This document shows, piece after piece, positions 33,790-44,379 of a DNA stretch of 64,000 nucleotides. A model generated the notes under the pieces. It was not told where the DNA came from, did no database searches, and worked only from the letters and a program-made list of their open reading frames with translations. Position 1 is the stretch's first letter. The number at the start of each line of letters is the position of its first letter. Source of the DNA: [Phialemoniopsis] sp. UDSM-2020 (lineage: Eukaryota; Ascomycota; Sordariomycetes; Thyridiales; Thyridiaceae); the NCBI GenBank assembly GCA_018873225.1, contig JAEILZ010000005.1, positions 2,666,001 through 2,730,000 on the forward strand, given 5' to 3'. The translations under genes were made by a program, and so were the position numbers.

Positions 33790-35855
33790 TTATCGGAGAG
33801 AGAAACCCTTCCTCTTGCCCTCCTTCTCCAATGGCCGACCGCTCTCGACTCTCGCCTTCTTCTCCTCGAGCTCCTGGCGCTGGCGATCGAGTTGCTCCTT
33901 CATTTCCCTGTGACGGGCGTAGAGCTCCTCCTCGCTCTGCTTGAGCTTGGACTCCTTCTCATTGACCTTCTGCTGGAAGACCATCTTCATCTCGGCCTCC
34001 ATCTTGGCAAGCTTTTGCTCGTGCAGAGCGCGCTCCTCCTCCTGCTTCACAGCAGGGTTGACCTCCTTGAACACACTAGGATCTTGCGAGACACCCATCT
34101 GGATGAGCTTGTCGGTACGGTAGTTCTCGTACAGGTTGTTGTTGGTGTGCTCCTTGAGCTCCTCCATGTGGGTGCGGATGAGCATTTGACGCAGCTTGAC
34201 AAAGTCACAGTGCTCCTCGTTGTCGACCTCGATGACACCCCATGGGTACCGACGGCCACGGACCTTGCGGCCATCGGCGTTGGTGATCTCGTTGGTGGCA
34301 CCGACAACAGCGAAGGGAACCTTGGACAGAATCTCGTTGTTCTCCGCAATCGTCTCCTCGTCGTCGAGCTCGTACCTGGGGCCCTCAAAGATCTGGACCT
34401 TGTGGTACTTGATGTCTGCCAGAATCTGCTAACTGTTAATAGAGTTCACCATTTATCAAGTACAGGATTCGACACTTACTCTCTGCTTGAAGGCGGTGAT
34501 CTCCTCATCGGTCAGAGTATCAGACTTGGCAATGACGGGGATAAGGTTGACCTTGGTGTGAAGACGCTTCATCACCTCAATGTCCAGGGGCTTCAGGGAG
34601 TGGCCCGTGGGCTGGATGAAGAAGACACAGGCATGGATACGGTTGTCAACAATGTTCATGCGGTTGACCTTGTTCTCGGCATCCAGGTAAGCATCGAAGC
34701 GCTGCTCAATGTTGTCGACAATCGGCCTCCAGGACTCGTCATTGTTGACGAAGTCACCGAAACCGGGTGTGTCGACAACGGTCAGACGCAGACGAACGCC
34801 AGCCTCCTCGATATCAGCGCTGATGGACTGGATGGTGACGGTCTTGGGAATAATGTCGAGGCTAGGGCCCTTGCGCTCCTTGGGGGGGTAGAGAGAGGTG
34901 TTGAACAGAGTGTTGACCAAGGTAGACTTTCCCAAGCCGGATTCACCTGTGTTGATCCGTTAGACCATGTGTTGCAGTAGTGTCACGACATCCAAGACTT
35001 ACCAACGACCATAACATTGAAGTTGAAGCCCTTGCGAACACTCTTGCGGTGCCATTGGTTGGGAAGGTTGGCAAAACCAACGTAGCCCGTCAGCTTCCGT
35101 CGCACGATGTTCTTGTTGTCGATAACGGCGGGAGCTATCAAAGCGAGTGAGGTTAGATTGGGTTCAACACGATCCGGCTGATATCACAGGCTTACCGTTG
35201 GGTGCAGCCACAGGGGAGGGGACCTCGGCAGGAGCTCCGTTTGCAGCTGAACGCAGAATTGTTAGCATGGAAAGTAGATCATCAAATGGTCGAGTAGTGT
35301 CTCGATATACAGATGCGATCCAGATCCTGGCGGTGGCGCAATTTCAGTTCCTCGATATAGAGCTCGTCATAGATCAAAGTCTGTACAGGTGCCAGCGTTG
35401 GAGGTCCTTCCAGATCAAGCATGCTTCGGTAGAAAGGAGGGGCAGGCTCGTCCTCTTGGCCGGCAAACATGCTTCTTGGTCGCGGGAAAAGGGCCGGAGT
35501 AGCGAGGACCGCATTCCTGGTTGATCCCGGCTGGGATGGTACGGCAGTAGTCTCCAGAGAAGTGTCGAAACAGACACTCCATGGCCGCGAGTCGGAACCA
35601 TTTTGCGTGCTGAGAGTCATTGTGTGTTTGGCAAGTGACAATCAAGTCAGAATTCCAGATGGTGTGGTCGAGGTATTCATGTAAATCTCATCGCCTAGGC
35701 ATCCAAGCCTGTGCTCGGAGGGGTAGGTTGTTGCCAGTGTGCGTTGTCGATGGAGGAAACTGAGGTCTGGGGGTCGTTGTTTGCGGCCGGGATCTCGTTG
35801 TTGCGCCCATCTGTATATCGAGACAAACGAGGAAAGAAGAAATGCGCTTACCCAT
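33790..35855 (-). CDS. aspB: Septin, AspB/Cdc3 class
   Basis: Exons 35855-35852, 35246-35196, 35134-35003, 34946-34480 and 34425-33790 (minus) give 429 aa. Septins are GTP-binding proteins that form hetero-oligomeric filaments at septa, branch points and appressoria. The basic membrane-binding stretch is [20 protein letters not shown]. The GTPase motifs are GESGLGKS (63-70), DTPGFGD (121-127) and AKSD (202-205). The septin unique element includes [19 protein letters not shown]. The C-terminal coiled coil reads [20 protein letters not shown] and onward. SVFKEVNP and this coiled coil match yeast Cdc3 and Aspergillus AspB. The first exon holds only ATGG before a 605-nt intron, by far the longest here. 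An alternative first exon lies inside that intron (35620-35311). Confidence 0.93.
35311..35620 (-). other. Candidate alternative first exon of the septin
   Basis: From ATG 35620 an open frame of 103 codons runs to ATC T|GTATATCG, then a 64-nt intron (35310-35247) with GCTAAC and TTCAG leads in frame into septin exon 2 (TCT GCA AAC). The encoded extension includes [18 protein letters not shown] and [19 protein letters not shown]. It would replace Met-Ala by about 104 residues. Transcript data are needed to decide. Confidence 0.4.
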
Positions 35856-37574
35856 TTCGATTATTGTTCTAGATCAATTTCCGAAGCAATTGTACCGGTA
35901 GGAAGGTGCGATACCTGTAGCCAATCCCAAAGGTTAGCACTGGTGCTCTGCTCAGGAGACTGTGGCACAGACGGATCGTGGTAAATCAGCCAGCAAAGAG
36001 GAGTGTGATTCTGCGATGAAGTATGTGGGCAGTACAGGAGATGGGAGTGCCGAGCTATCGCAATGATGACACGAAGCGCAAGTGTTGTTTGGAAAGTGAG
36101 AGAGGGCAGAGGGAGAGCTGTGTCGGGCACACAAGCATATGGGCCAAGGTAGAGAGGAGCAGGTAGGCCACGTACGGGGTATTTGATCGCAACCGAATAG
36201 ACACCAAAAAAAAAAGTCGCGTTCCGAGAAAGAAGTCGGCGAGACGTCAAGAGTGAAATCGGGCTCGGTGATGAGTTAGAACCACCCGTTTGGGAAAAGA
36301 GAAGGAGCGAGGGACTGAGAAGGATGTGTTTGCGGGAAGGGAAGTGAAGTTTGGAAATTTGGCGATTAGGGGTGTCAAGGTGGCAGGGAGCGAGCTTAGA
36401 GTGGCAGATTGGGAGTGGATGGGGAAATTTGGCTGGTCGTGGTGGCCTGTGCAGGACCTCACTGGCTGGTGGGCGGGTGTGCCTTTTTTTCTCCTACCCT
36501 TGGGCTGGGGCTGGTCTGGCTTGGTACGTGCGGGCAGGCAACTGGTGGACTTTGGGGACATGGACGGGAAGCAAAGCAGGAGAAGGGGAAAAAAGAAAAA
36601 AAGGGTGTGGTGGTACCTGATCAGCCACGCGCTTCTGGTCTGCACCCGATGTACTCTTTAACACAGGCAAAGCTTTTTTGTGTTTGCTGCGTGTCTTTCC
36701 TTTTGTCTCTCTGGTTTTCTCTACTGACGATGTAGTACCTGCTTCTAATACACGAGTGGGAAAAGAAAGGGGTTCGTGCTCTGTGCTCTGTCCATCTTTT
36801 GCTGTGAATGGCTAGGATGTGCTGCTAGCCACAAGACCCAGAAGTCCTAAAAGGGGGGAAGATTAATGACGGGGCCGACTGGGGTTTGTGCTAGTCCACA
36901 CCTCTAATTGGCCCATGCGACCAGCAGGACCAGCAAGAGCACAGATAGCTTTACATCGTGTATGCATCAAGTGCATGCCGCGCCCAGGAAGGGATTTTGT
37001 GTGAAAGAGCAGCTAGGTAGAGACAGTTTCATTGCATTGCCAGAGACGGTCTGTGTGTGGAGTGCGATGTATGTGTGCCTTGCTTCTTTGGCATGAGCAC
37101 ACTATATCATGTGGTCGTATGAATACACGATCATAATACCAAACATATATTTCCTTTACCTCCAGCATCTTTGACAGAGAAAAGAAAAAAATCCAGATGC
37201 AGGGGACCAGAGCCAGGAATTGGTACACATGCAAGCAACAATATATGGAGAAGGTACTTGGACTTTGATAAGCTCGACTAACCCCTGTAAAACGGTCTGG
37301 TACTTGTCAATTTCGGCCGACTTTGGGCGTGGGGAAAAGCCGAGAAAGGGCTGAAACGGCGAGCAGGTGGACAATCCTCTAAAACGCAAGCCGCTCCGTC
37401 ATCCGAGTTCACTTCAAATACCATGGGACTTCTTCAACACCACGCGGACTCTGTCTGCTTATTTCGATACTCATCGCTCATAAAGAGGCAAAACACAATA
37501 ATATTCTCCATGTTTGAATGTCAATCACATACTACCAAACTACACTTCGATAAAGACCATCGTGACGAGGCACG
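35856..37574. other. Septin promoter region and 3' flank of the MDR gene
   Basis: 1.7 kb with A-runs (near 36208), CT/GA-rich tracts and T-rich stretches, as often found upstream of strongly expressed fungal genes. No gene is supported. Confidence 0.5.
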
Positions 37575-38689
37575 CTAAAGCTCCACCACGAGCTTAGTGG
37601 CGCTGACACCAGCTTCACACTTCTTCAATGCCTCCTGGATGTGCTCCAAGCCCTTGCCGACGACAAGTGACGGTGGGAGACACTTGAGCTTCCCGCTATC
37701 CAAAGCGGCGGTCACATAGTCCCTCCAAATAGGCGTGGCTACATCGCTGACAGCGAATATCATGCCAGCCTGAACGTTCTCAGGAACCTCCGAGGGTGGA
37801 GGGTGCACGCAGGCCAGATGGCCTCCACCAAGCTCTGCAAGGATGGCAAGACCGTTCTTGTAGGTTTCGGTTGAGGATACAGCGTCGAATATGCCCACAA
37901 ACTCGTGGCTGGACTTGCGGACTGCCGCGATGACATCCTTGACAAACATGGGGTCGTGATAGTCGAAAACCTCGGCCGCCCCGCAGGTCTTGCTGAGGTC
38001 AAATTTGCGCGCGCTGGCAATGGAGATGACGTGGAGACCTGCTGCGCGCGCAATCTGGATCGTCATTGAGCCAACTGAGGCAGACCCGCCGTACACGATA
38101 AGTGTCTTGGTTGGCGAAGGGGGGTTCAGGGACGGATACGGTAGGCCGAGGGCAGGTGTCGAGACGCCGGGCATGGCCGTGCCGGGCTCCTTAACAGATA
38201 ACGCACAGACGGCTGCTTCCAGAGCAAAAGGGACCACGACGCCGTTGGCGAACGAGATGGAGTCCGGGAGCTTGGCCGCCTTGTCAGCTGGCACAACGCT
38301 GTACAAAGCGTAAGCCGCGTCCTGAGGCCGGCCGCTGACAAGGTTGATCGTATGGCTAGCAACAACTCACAATTTAGCCCTATTGTCTCAACAGTGGTAC
38401 GTGCATGGTAGGCTGGAACATCTCACCCAATGACTCTGTCTCCAACCTTGAATCGCCCTTGAGTCTCGGCGCCAACTTCGTGAACTTCACCAGCCACATC
38501 GCAACCAATGATAGCAGGCCATTGCTGAACGAAGACACCGGCTTTCTGCATGTGGGTGTCCAATGGGTTGATAGCGATGGCAGCGTTGCGAATGACGATC
38601 TCGTTGGGACCAGCAGTTGGCATAGGTGCAACATCCACCTCTAAGGGGGTATCGGCCTTGCGGAGCCATGCAGCCTTGTTCTGTGCCAT
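37575..38689 (-). CDS. Zinc-less MDR-family oxidoreductase (quinone/enoyl reductase-like)
   Basis: Exons 38689-38427 and 38355-37575 (minus) give 347 aa, normal for the family. The GroES-like N-terminus (MAQNKAAWLRKADTPLEV, NPLDTHMQKAG, GCDVAGEVHEVG, FKVGDRVIG) carries none of the catalytic zinc ligands of alcohol dehydrogenases. The NADPH-binding Rossmann loop is VYGGSASVGS (about 175-184), preceded by PFALEAAVCALS. Fungal members range from stress-related quinone reductases to trans-acting enoyl reductases of polyketide clusters. No polyketide synthase is visible here, so a stand-alone reductase is the safer reading. Divergent from the OrsD-like gene (588 nt). Confidence 0.88.
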
Positions 38690-39277
38690 TTCTGTTGCAA
38701 TGAGTCGATCTGAATGAAATAGATGGGTGTTTTCCCCACGAATATCTTGGTTGAGAGAGAAGTCGTTAAAGATGAGGGTTTTCTGCCAATACCACAGTAC
38801 AGTCGTCACCTCAAATATATACCTTTCAAGACTACATCCTGGTTGCATATTTCTTAGACTTTCATTAGGACAGGCAGAGGTACTTCCCCTTTGCTTATTG
38901 ATCATATTGGTCATTCGAGCTGAACTTGTTTGTTTTGTAGTAATATGGAAAGCTGCACGTACCTTAAACGTTTAAGTGTTTGCCAGTCTTGAGAACCGCA
39001 TATACCGTTCTGAATTGGCCGAAATCTTTCAAAGTCAGGAGTAAAATAGCATAGCTCGCGTGAAGTATCCTACCCTCTCAAGAACCCCTCCATTCTGAGG
39101 GAGAATACCTTCCAAGTGGAGCAATACTTAATTCAGCGTGCGCTTACTTTGAGAAGTGGGTCCCAGCGGGAACAGCACATCCAAAACCAGACGGGGGCTC
39201 GTCGAGCCTTTGTCATTGTTGCGTACCTCGATCTGAAGGAGTTGTTCGAAGTCAAGTTGAATGATGACAAAGCCAAC
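38690..39277. promoter_or_regulatory. Divergent promoter region
   Basis: Between the MDR reductase and the OrsD-like regulator. An open frame in phase with the latter extends upstream to about 39116 but without an ATG. Confidence 0.45.
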
Positions 39278-40765
39278 ATGTTCATTTCTTTCGGACCACA
39301 TGATTTTCTCAGATACGAAGAAAAGTACGGCGTTTTGATATGTCGCGAGTGCAAATACGCCATCCAGAAGAGCGCTCTGGGAAGCCATCTCCTCCGACAC
39401 AAAATCTACCGGACTCAACGGCAACAATTGTTGACTTCAATTGCCCGGCTTGAAATCAGGGAACCAGATGATGTACAGCTTCCTTCAGCAGGTTCTCCGC
39501 CCGTGGGCGGACTACCTGTAATCCCAGGGTACAGATGCATCGCCTCTGGCTGCAAGAGTCTCTATGCCAGCTCCAAGCGGATCAGGCGCCACTGGAGTGA
39601 AGTGCATGGCGTCAGCGAGCCTACGGAGCCTTTCTCACGTCCAGCAAAACTGCAAACATTTTTCAAGGGGACGAAGCTCAAGTATTTTGAGGTTACCTCT
39701 GGTACCACAGCTGCGAGGACCGCAGCTGTTAGTGAAGTTGCTATTGCGCCTCCTGTCAACTCCACGAGTGCGACAATCTCTCCGGTGCACAACACTCTAC
39801 AGCCTCACAATCCAACCTGTGACCTGGATCTGGAACCATTGAGATATTTCCACCACTATACCACATCGACAAGCCACACTCTTCCGTCAAGTGGTGAAAG
39901 TCTCGCAGAGTACTGGCCGGTTCATGTGGTCACGAGGGCACTACAGCTGCGCTGGTTGATGCACGCACTGCTGGCCTGTTCCGCGATCCACCTGGCGGTG
40001 CTCGCAGACGACGAGACAGCGAAGCGATTGCATTCAGAGCGGTCAGCGCATTTCCTTCAAGGGTTCTCCGCTGGCTGGGAGGAAGCAAAGCGCAATTTTG
40101 GGGCGCCCGAACTGGAAGAGATGAAGGCGGGTGCCCGGCTGATTTGCATCCAAAAGTGTTACTCCTGGGTTACTGAATCAACAATGCTCATCCCGACTAA
40201 TCACCCAGAGCCATCTGGTTTTGATTTAGGCCTGTTCCTAGCAGCGGTACAAGGATGCGTCAACCCAGACATTGCCCTTCGCTTCGTCCTTGGCAGCGAT
40301 GATATGTCAGCTGAGTGGCCTAACATCTCGGAGAGCGACCTGGAAAGCCCACGGCGAGGCTCCCAGGAGAGCATCCCGTCTGTGATGCTGAATCGGCTCC
40401 GCTCGCTCCCTTATCGAATGTCCGAAGTTTTGGGCAAGCCAGACCATGCTTTAGACTTTTTTGTCCCAGCAACTGCCATCGAAACGATCACAGCTTGCTG
40501 TGGCTTGAGCTACTCCTTTGACGATGCACAAACGACTTGGATAGCCATGTTAACTTGGCTGGGAGGGCTATCAAAGCATTTTAAAAGCATGCTATCACTC
40601 CGCAAACCCGCTGCACTTGTCGTGCTTGCTCACTGGGTTGTCCTGCTCGAGCGCGCCGAGACTTATCGCTGGTTTTTGAAGGGCTCGGGGAGGAAGGTCT
40701 TGCAAAAGATTGCCAGTGAACTGCCCCAGGACGATGCGATGCAGAAACTGATTCGAGATCTCTGA
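39278..40765 (+). CDS. OrsD-type (DUF3505) C2H2 protein with fungal regulator-like C-terminal domain
   Basis: Called from ATG 39278 (MFISFGPHDF), giving 495 aa without introns. The same frame is open upstream to GTG 39116 but has no ATG, so an upstream exon is possible. The N-terminal third carries two zinc-finger-like units of the PF12013 family: CRECKYAIQKSALGSHLLRH, and CIASGCKSLYAS with HWSEVH, separated by the typical PPVGGLPVIPGYRC linker. The C-terminal two thirds (about 210-495) resemble the domain found behind Zn2Cys6 motifs (FHHYTTSTSHTLPS, ALQLRWLMHALLACSAIHLA, WLGGLSKHF). A regulatory role is inferred from this architecture. The Aspergillus namesake lies in the orsellinic-acid cluster, but no such cluster is visible here. 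Confidence 0.78.
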   Translation: MFISFGPHDFLRYEEKYGVLICRECKYAIQKSALGSHLLRHKIYRTQRQQLLTSIARLEIREPDDVQLPSAGSPPVGGLPVIPGYRCIASGCKSLYASSKRIRRHWSEVHGVSEPTEPFSRPAKLQTFFKGTKLKYFEVTSGTTAARTAAVSEVAIAPPVNSTSATISPVHNTLQPHNPTCDLDLEPLRYFHHYTTSTSHTLPSSGESLAEYWPVHVVTRALQLRWLMHALLACSAIHLAVLADDETAKRLHSERSAHFLQGFSAGWEEAKRNFGAPELEEMKAGARLICIQKCYSWVTESTMLIPTNHPEPSGFDLGLFLAAVQGCVNPDIALRFVLGSDDMSAEWPNISESDLESPRRGSQESIPSVMLNRLRSLPYRMSEVLGKPDHALDFFVPATAIETITACCGLSYSFDDAQTTWIAMLTWLGGLSKHFKSMLSLRKPAALVVLAHWVVLLERAETYRWFLKGSGRKVLQKIASELPQDDAMQKLIRDL

Positions 40766-41398
40766 TACGGAAGAGTATCGAGGCAGTACTGGACGAAGAC
40801 ATAGCACAGCAAGACAGACAAACCCATTGGAGTCTTAGTGCATGTCTTTGGACCGTATTGTCATCAGCATAGTCAAATTCTCTATGGGAATTTAGACAGA
40901 TGATCAAACGTGAATCAAATAACTCTGCACGTGGCACTGAGAGGTTGAGCTTGCATGCGGCGCCCAGCAGGATCTTCGTCCCGAAACTGTATGTATGCAA
41001 TTCCAAGGAGTGAGTGGATTTAAGGACCGGCTAAGCTAAAGACGCCCGCCCGGGAAGCACATGCATGCACCAGCCCTGGAGACGTCAGGTATCGACAGGT
41101 GGGGCTCCTCGGGCGATAAGGCGCGTGTCGGCTTATCACTGCCATCATACTGACGATGTCATGGCATGCTCTAAAAACTTGGCTGGAAATTTGACAAGAG
41201 TCTGGCATTTGAATTGTATAATGATCTTCCAGAGGAGCTCGACAACAATGAACAGAATCTTCGGAGCACGCACTGGCGCGGTGCATGCTGTCGCCGTCTA
41301 GTTTACTCATTACATCGCGACCATGAGATCATCGTTCACCCAAATTCTCTAAACACCCCCAAAGCACTTCACCCTCGCAGTCTCACTCACTCGATCCA
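40766..41398. other. Intergenic region
   Basis: 3' flank of the OrsD-like gene and promoter of the phospholipase gene; no gene seen. Confidence 0.5.
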
Positions 41399-43897
41399 AT
41401 GGCGATCATCCTGCTTAGTGGTCGCTTTGCTGTCGCAAGATGTATGAAACCAACATCCGCGATCGGCAAATGCCGCTTTCACCATGTTCGTCCATGCCAG
41501 CGCGATTCCGCCGGGCCGATCCGATCCGCGGCACACCCTCCTCGCTCCCGTCAGCCTCATTTTGATGTAAAGCGCGGCTTCTTTTCCTGGCAGAAGCCGA
41601 AGCAGTCCAACCCACGATCGGCCATTCCAGCCGCATTGGTCGTTGGGACGCTGCTCATAACTTCTCTTTACCCCCATGACGAGATACAGCAACTGAAGAA
41701 CCAAGGGAAGCAAAAGCAACAAGAGCCGGAGCATGCCGGCCCCTCAACGGCAGCTAGTGAGCAGAATGCCTGGTTTAACTTTTCGACGCGCTTCGAGCAA
41801 TTATCGAATTCGACCGATATTGAGTGGGGCAGGATCTCTGACAAACTTGTAGAGACCATCTTCCCGGAATGGTCCAAGTACGTCCCGGGCTACGTCCGGA
41901 AGCTGCAGCGAGAGATGTCCATGGCACCGGGTTCCCTAGCTGACGAAATATGGGACGAGGCCCATGACCCGCTTGTTAACCCCGAGGTACGCTACACCGC
42001 CAAGGTCCGCGTTTCGGACGAGCTGTGTGCGGAAGAGAAGGAGTTCCTTGCTCGGAGGAAGAAGATAGCTACCGTAGCGCTGGCTCGGTATCTCGGCCTC
42101 AAGGAGAAGGACGTGCATCCGGATGATGTCCCAACCATAGCCATGTGCGGGTCGGGCGGCGGTCTCAGAGCACTCGTGGCCGGCACAGGGTCTTGGGCAG
42201 CCGCTGCTGAAGACGGCTTGTTCGACTGTGTCACTTACACCTCTGGTGTCAGCGGCTCGTGTTGGCTCCAGACCTTGTACTACTCGTCTATTACAGGCCA
42301 AGACGTGGGTCGCCTGGCGGATCATCTCAAAGCACGTCTTGGGGTACATATTGCGTATCCTCCCGTCGCCTTTCAAGCTCTGACGTCGGCTCCGACCAAC
42401 AAATACCTGCTCAGCGGCGTCGTGGAGAAATTGAAGGGTGACACAAACGCCACCTTTGGCTTAGTCGATGTTTACGGGATCCTACTAGCGGCGAGGCTGC
42501 TCGTCCCGAAAGGCGAGCTCGGCGTCGATGACCGGGACTTCAAGCTTTCCAATCAGCGGCAATACATTAAGTATGGTCAGAATCCCATGCCGATATACAC
42601 TGCAGTACGCCATGAAATTCCAGAGGCTACGGATGAAACGTCAGCAGCTACTGGTGTCATAACAGAAGAGGCAAAGGCAAAGGCGAAGAAGGAGGCGTGG
42701 TTCCAATGGTTCGAGATCACTCCCTATGAGTTCTTCTGCGAGGAGTTCTCAGCTGGTATTCCTACCTGGGCTATGGGAAGAAAGTTTAAGGATGGACAGG
42801 ATGTGCCCCCTGAACAAGGGTTTCACCTGCCTGAACTCCGGATGCCTCTGATGTTGGGCATTTTCGGCAGTGCCTTCTGCGCTACACTGAGCCATTATTA
42901 CCGCGAGATCCGGCCACTCATCAAGAACCTGACAGGTTTCGGGACCGTCGACGAGCTCGTCTACGGCCATAACGATGACCTTAGCAAAGTCCACCCTATT
43001 GACCCAGCCATGCTTCCTAACCCCGTCTACGGTATGAAGGGCAAGCTGTCCAAGACGACCCCATCAACTCTCTATGATACCGAGTATATCCAGCTCATGG
43101 ACGCTGGGATGTCAAATAACATCCCGCTCTATCCATTCCTCCGACCCGGACGCAATGTGGAAATCGTCATTGCTTTCGACGCCTCGGCCGATATCAAGAC
43201 CGACAACTGGCTCTCTGTCGCAGACGGTTACGCCCGCCAGCGCGGCATCAAAGGCTGGCCTGTTGGCATTGGCTGGCCCAAGCCTGGCGACTCTCCCAAG
43301 AAGCTTGCCAAGGAGCTCGAAGAATCCAGCGCCGACTCCACGGCCGAGGCCGAGGCCAAATTGACCGAAGCCAAGGCCGAGCAAAAGGCCCTGCGCCACG
43401 AATCTGGCCACAGCACCGACAAGGAGGACATTGAGATGCACAAGTACGAGCAGGGCGAGGAGGCCGCCGGCGAGCTGGGCTACTGCACCGTCTGGGTCGG
43501 CACCACGCAGGAGCGCTCGGCCGACCCGCCGCCGCCGTCCAAGGCCATCGACGACGCGACCGACTGGCAGCTCATGGAAGCCGACGCCGGCATCACCGTC
43601 GTCTACCTGCCCTTCCTCGTCAACGACAAGGTGCCCGGCGTCGACCCGGCGGCGAGCGAGTACATGAGCACGTGGAACTTTGTCTACACGCCCGAGCAGG
43701 TGGACCAGGTCATGGCGCTGGCGCGGGCCAACTACGGCGAGGGCAGGGAGCAGATCCGCCGGACGGTGAGGGCCGTGTACGAGCGCAAGAAGAAGATGCG
43801 CGAGGAGGAGACGCGGCGGCGCAAGGAGTGGCGGTACCGCAGGCTTGTGCGGAAGGGTGTTGCGCACAAGCTCGGCGAGGGCGACCAGTTCAGTTGA
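41399..43897 (+). CDS. plaA: Cytosolic-type (group IV) phospholipase A2
   Basis: An intronless gene of 832 aa. The nucleophile motif is SGVSGSCW with Ser about 285. The oxyanion glycines are in CGSGGGLRA (about 250-257), and the catalytic aspartate is in MDAGMSNNIPLYPFLRPGR (Asp about 568). Together these define the cPLA2/PlaA family, which releases fatty acids from the sn-2 position of phospholipids. There is no C2 domain. Instead the N-terminus is Arg-rich and followed by one hydrophobic span (AIPAALVVGTLLITSLY), suggesting mitochondrial or other membrane targeting. A charged Ala/Glu/Lys insertion at about 640-680 and a basic C-terminal helix (RRRKEWRYRRLVRK) are notable. The gene symbol follows the Aspergillus name. 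Confidence 0.92.
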   Translation: MAIILLSGRFAVARCMKPTSAIGKCRFHHVRPCQRDSAGPIRSAAHPPRSRQPHFDVKRGFFSWQKPKQSNPRSAIPAALVVGTLLITSLYPHDEIQQLKNQGKQKQQEPEHAGPSTAASEQNAWFNFSTRFEQLSNSTDIEWGRISDKLVETIFPEWSKYVPGYVRKLQREMSMAPGSLADEIWDEAHDPLVNPEVRYTAKVRVSDELCAEEKEFLARRKKIATVALARYLGLKEKDVHPDDVPTIAMCGSGGGLRALVAGTGSWAAAAEDGLFDCVTYTSGVSGSCWLQTLYYSSITGQDVGRLADHLKARLGVHIAYPPVAFQALTSAPTNKYLLSGVVEKLKGDTNATFGLVDVYGILLAARLLVPKGELGVDDRDFKLSNQRQYIKYGQNPMPIYTAVRHEIPEATDETSAATGVITEEAKAKAKKEAWFQWFEITPYEFFCEEFSAGIPTWAMGRKFKDGQDVPPEQGFHLPELRMPLMLGIFGSAFCATLSHYYREIRPLIKNLTGFGTVDELVYGHNDDLSKVHPIDPAMLPNPVYGMKGKLSKTTPSTLYDTEYIQLMDAGMSNNIPLYPFLRPGRNVEIVIAFDASADIKTDNWLSVADGYARQRGIKGWPVGIGWPKPGDSPKKLAKELEESSADSTAEAEAKLTEAKAEQKALRHESGHSTDKEDIEMHKYEQGEEAAGELGYCTVWVGTTQERSADPPPPSKAIDDATDWQLMEADAGITVVYLPFLVNDKVPGVDPAASEYMSTWNFVYTPEQVDQVMALARANYGEGREQIRRTVRAVYERKKKMREEETRRRKEWRYRRLVRKGVAHKLGEGDQFS

Positions 43898-44379
43898 AGG
43901 TCCGAGATGGAGAGGGCATTTATCGCGTCGTGTAGCATATAGACATCCAGGAATAGACTAGGAATATTGTTGTAATAGTCATTTTGTAGAGTGGCACACG
44001 GCTTCGCTAGGAATGAAGAGATTAGACAAACAAATTATAACAGTATCTGCTTGTGTGAACAGCGAGCAAGGTGGTGTTCTACAGCTGGATTTATTCATTT
44101 GTTTAGAAAATTGTGGATATGATACAGTGCTTTCGCCCATGGTACAATCGCGCCCTTGGCCACCCCTGGGCGCCATGCGTTCGTGGTTTTGTTGTTGCAA
44201 ATGTACAGGTCCCTCTACACGGGAGTTGTGTTGTCACTTCCTCGTTTCACACCACCGGCATATGCAAAAATACACGCGAGCGGCTCACTCGCCTCTGCCC
44301 TCTGATCCTCGGTAGTCTTCGTAATCGGTGATATACGATCACCTTCCTGACTCATCGGCTATCATGGAAACCCTCAAAT
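43898..44379. other. Convergent 3' flanks
   Basis: Between the phospholipase (+) and mL44 (-) stops; nothing else seen. Confidence 0.55.

Noticed and set aside
37575..40765. Secondary-metabolite cluster around the MDR reductase and OrsD-like gene
   Set aside because: No polyketide synthase, peptide synthetase, terpene cyclase or tailoring set is present within the window.
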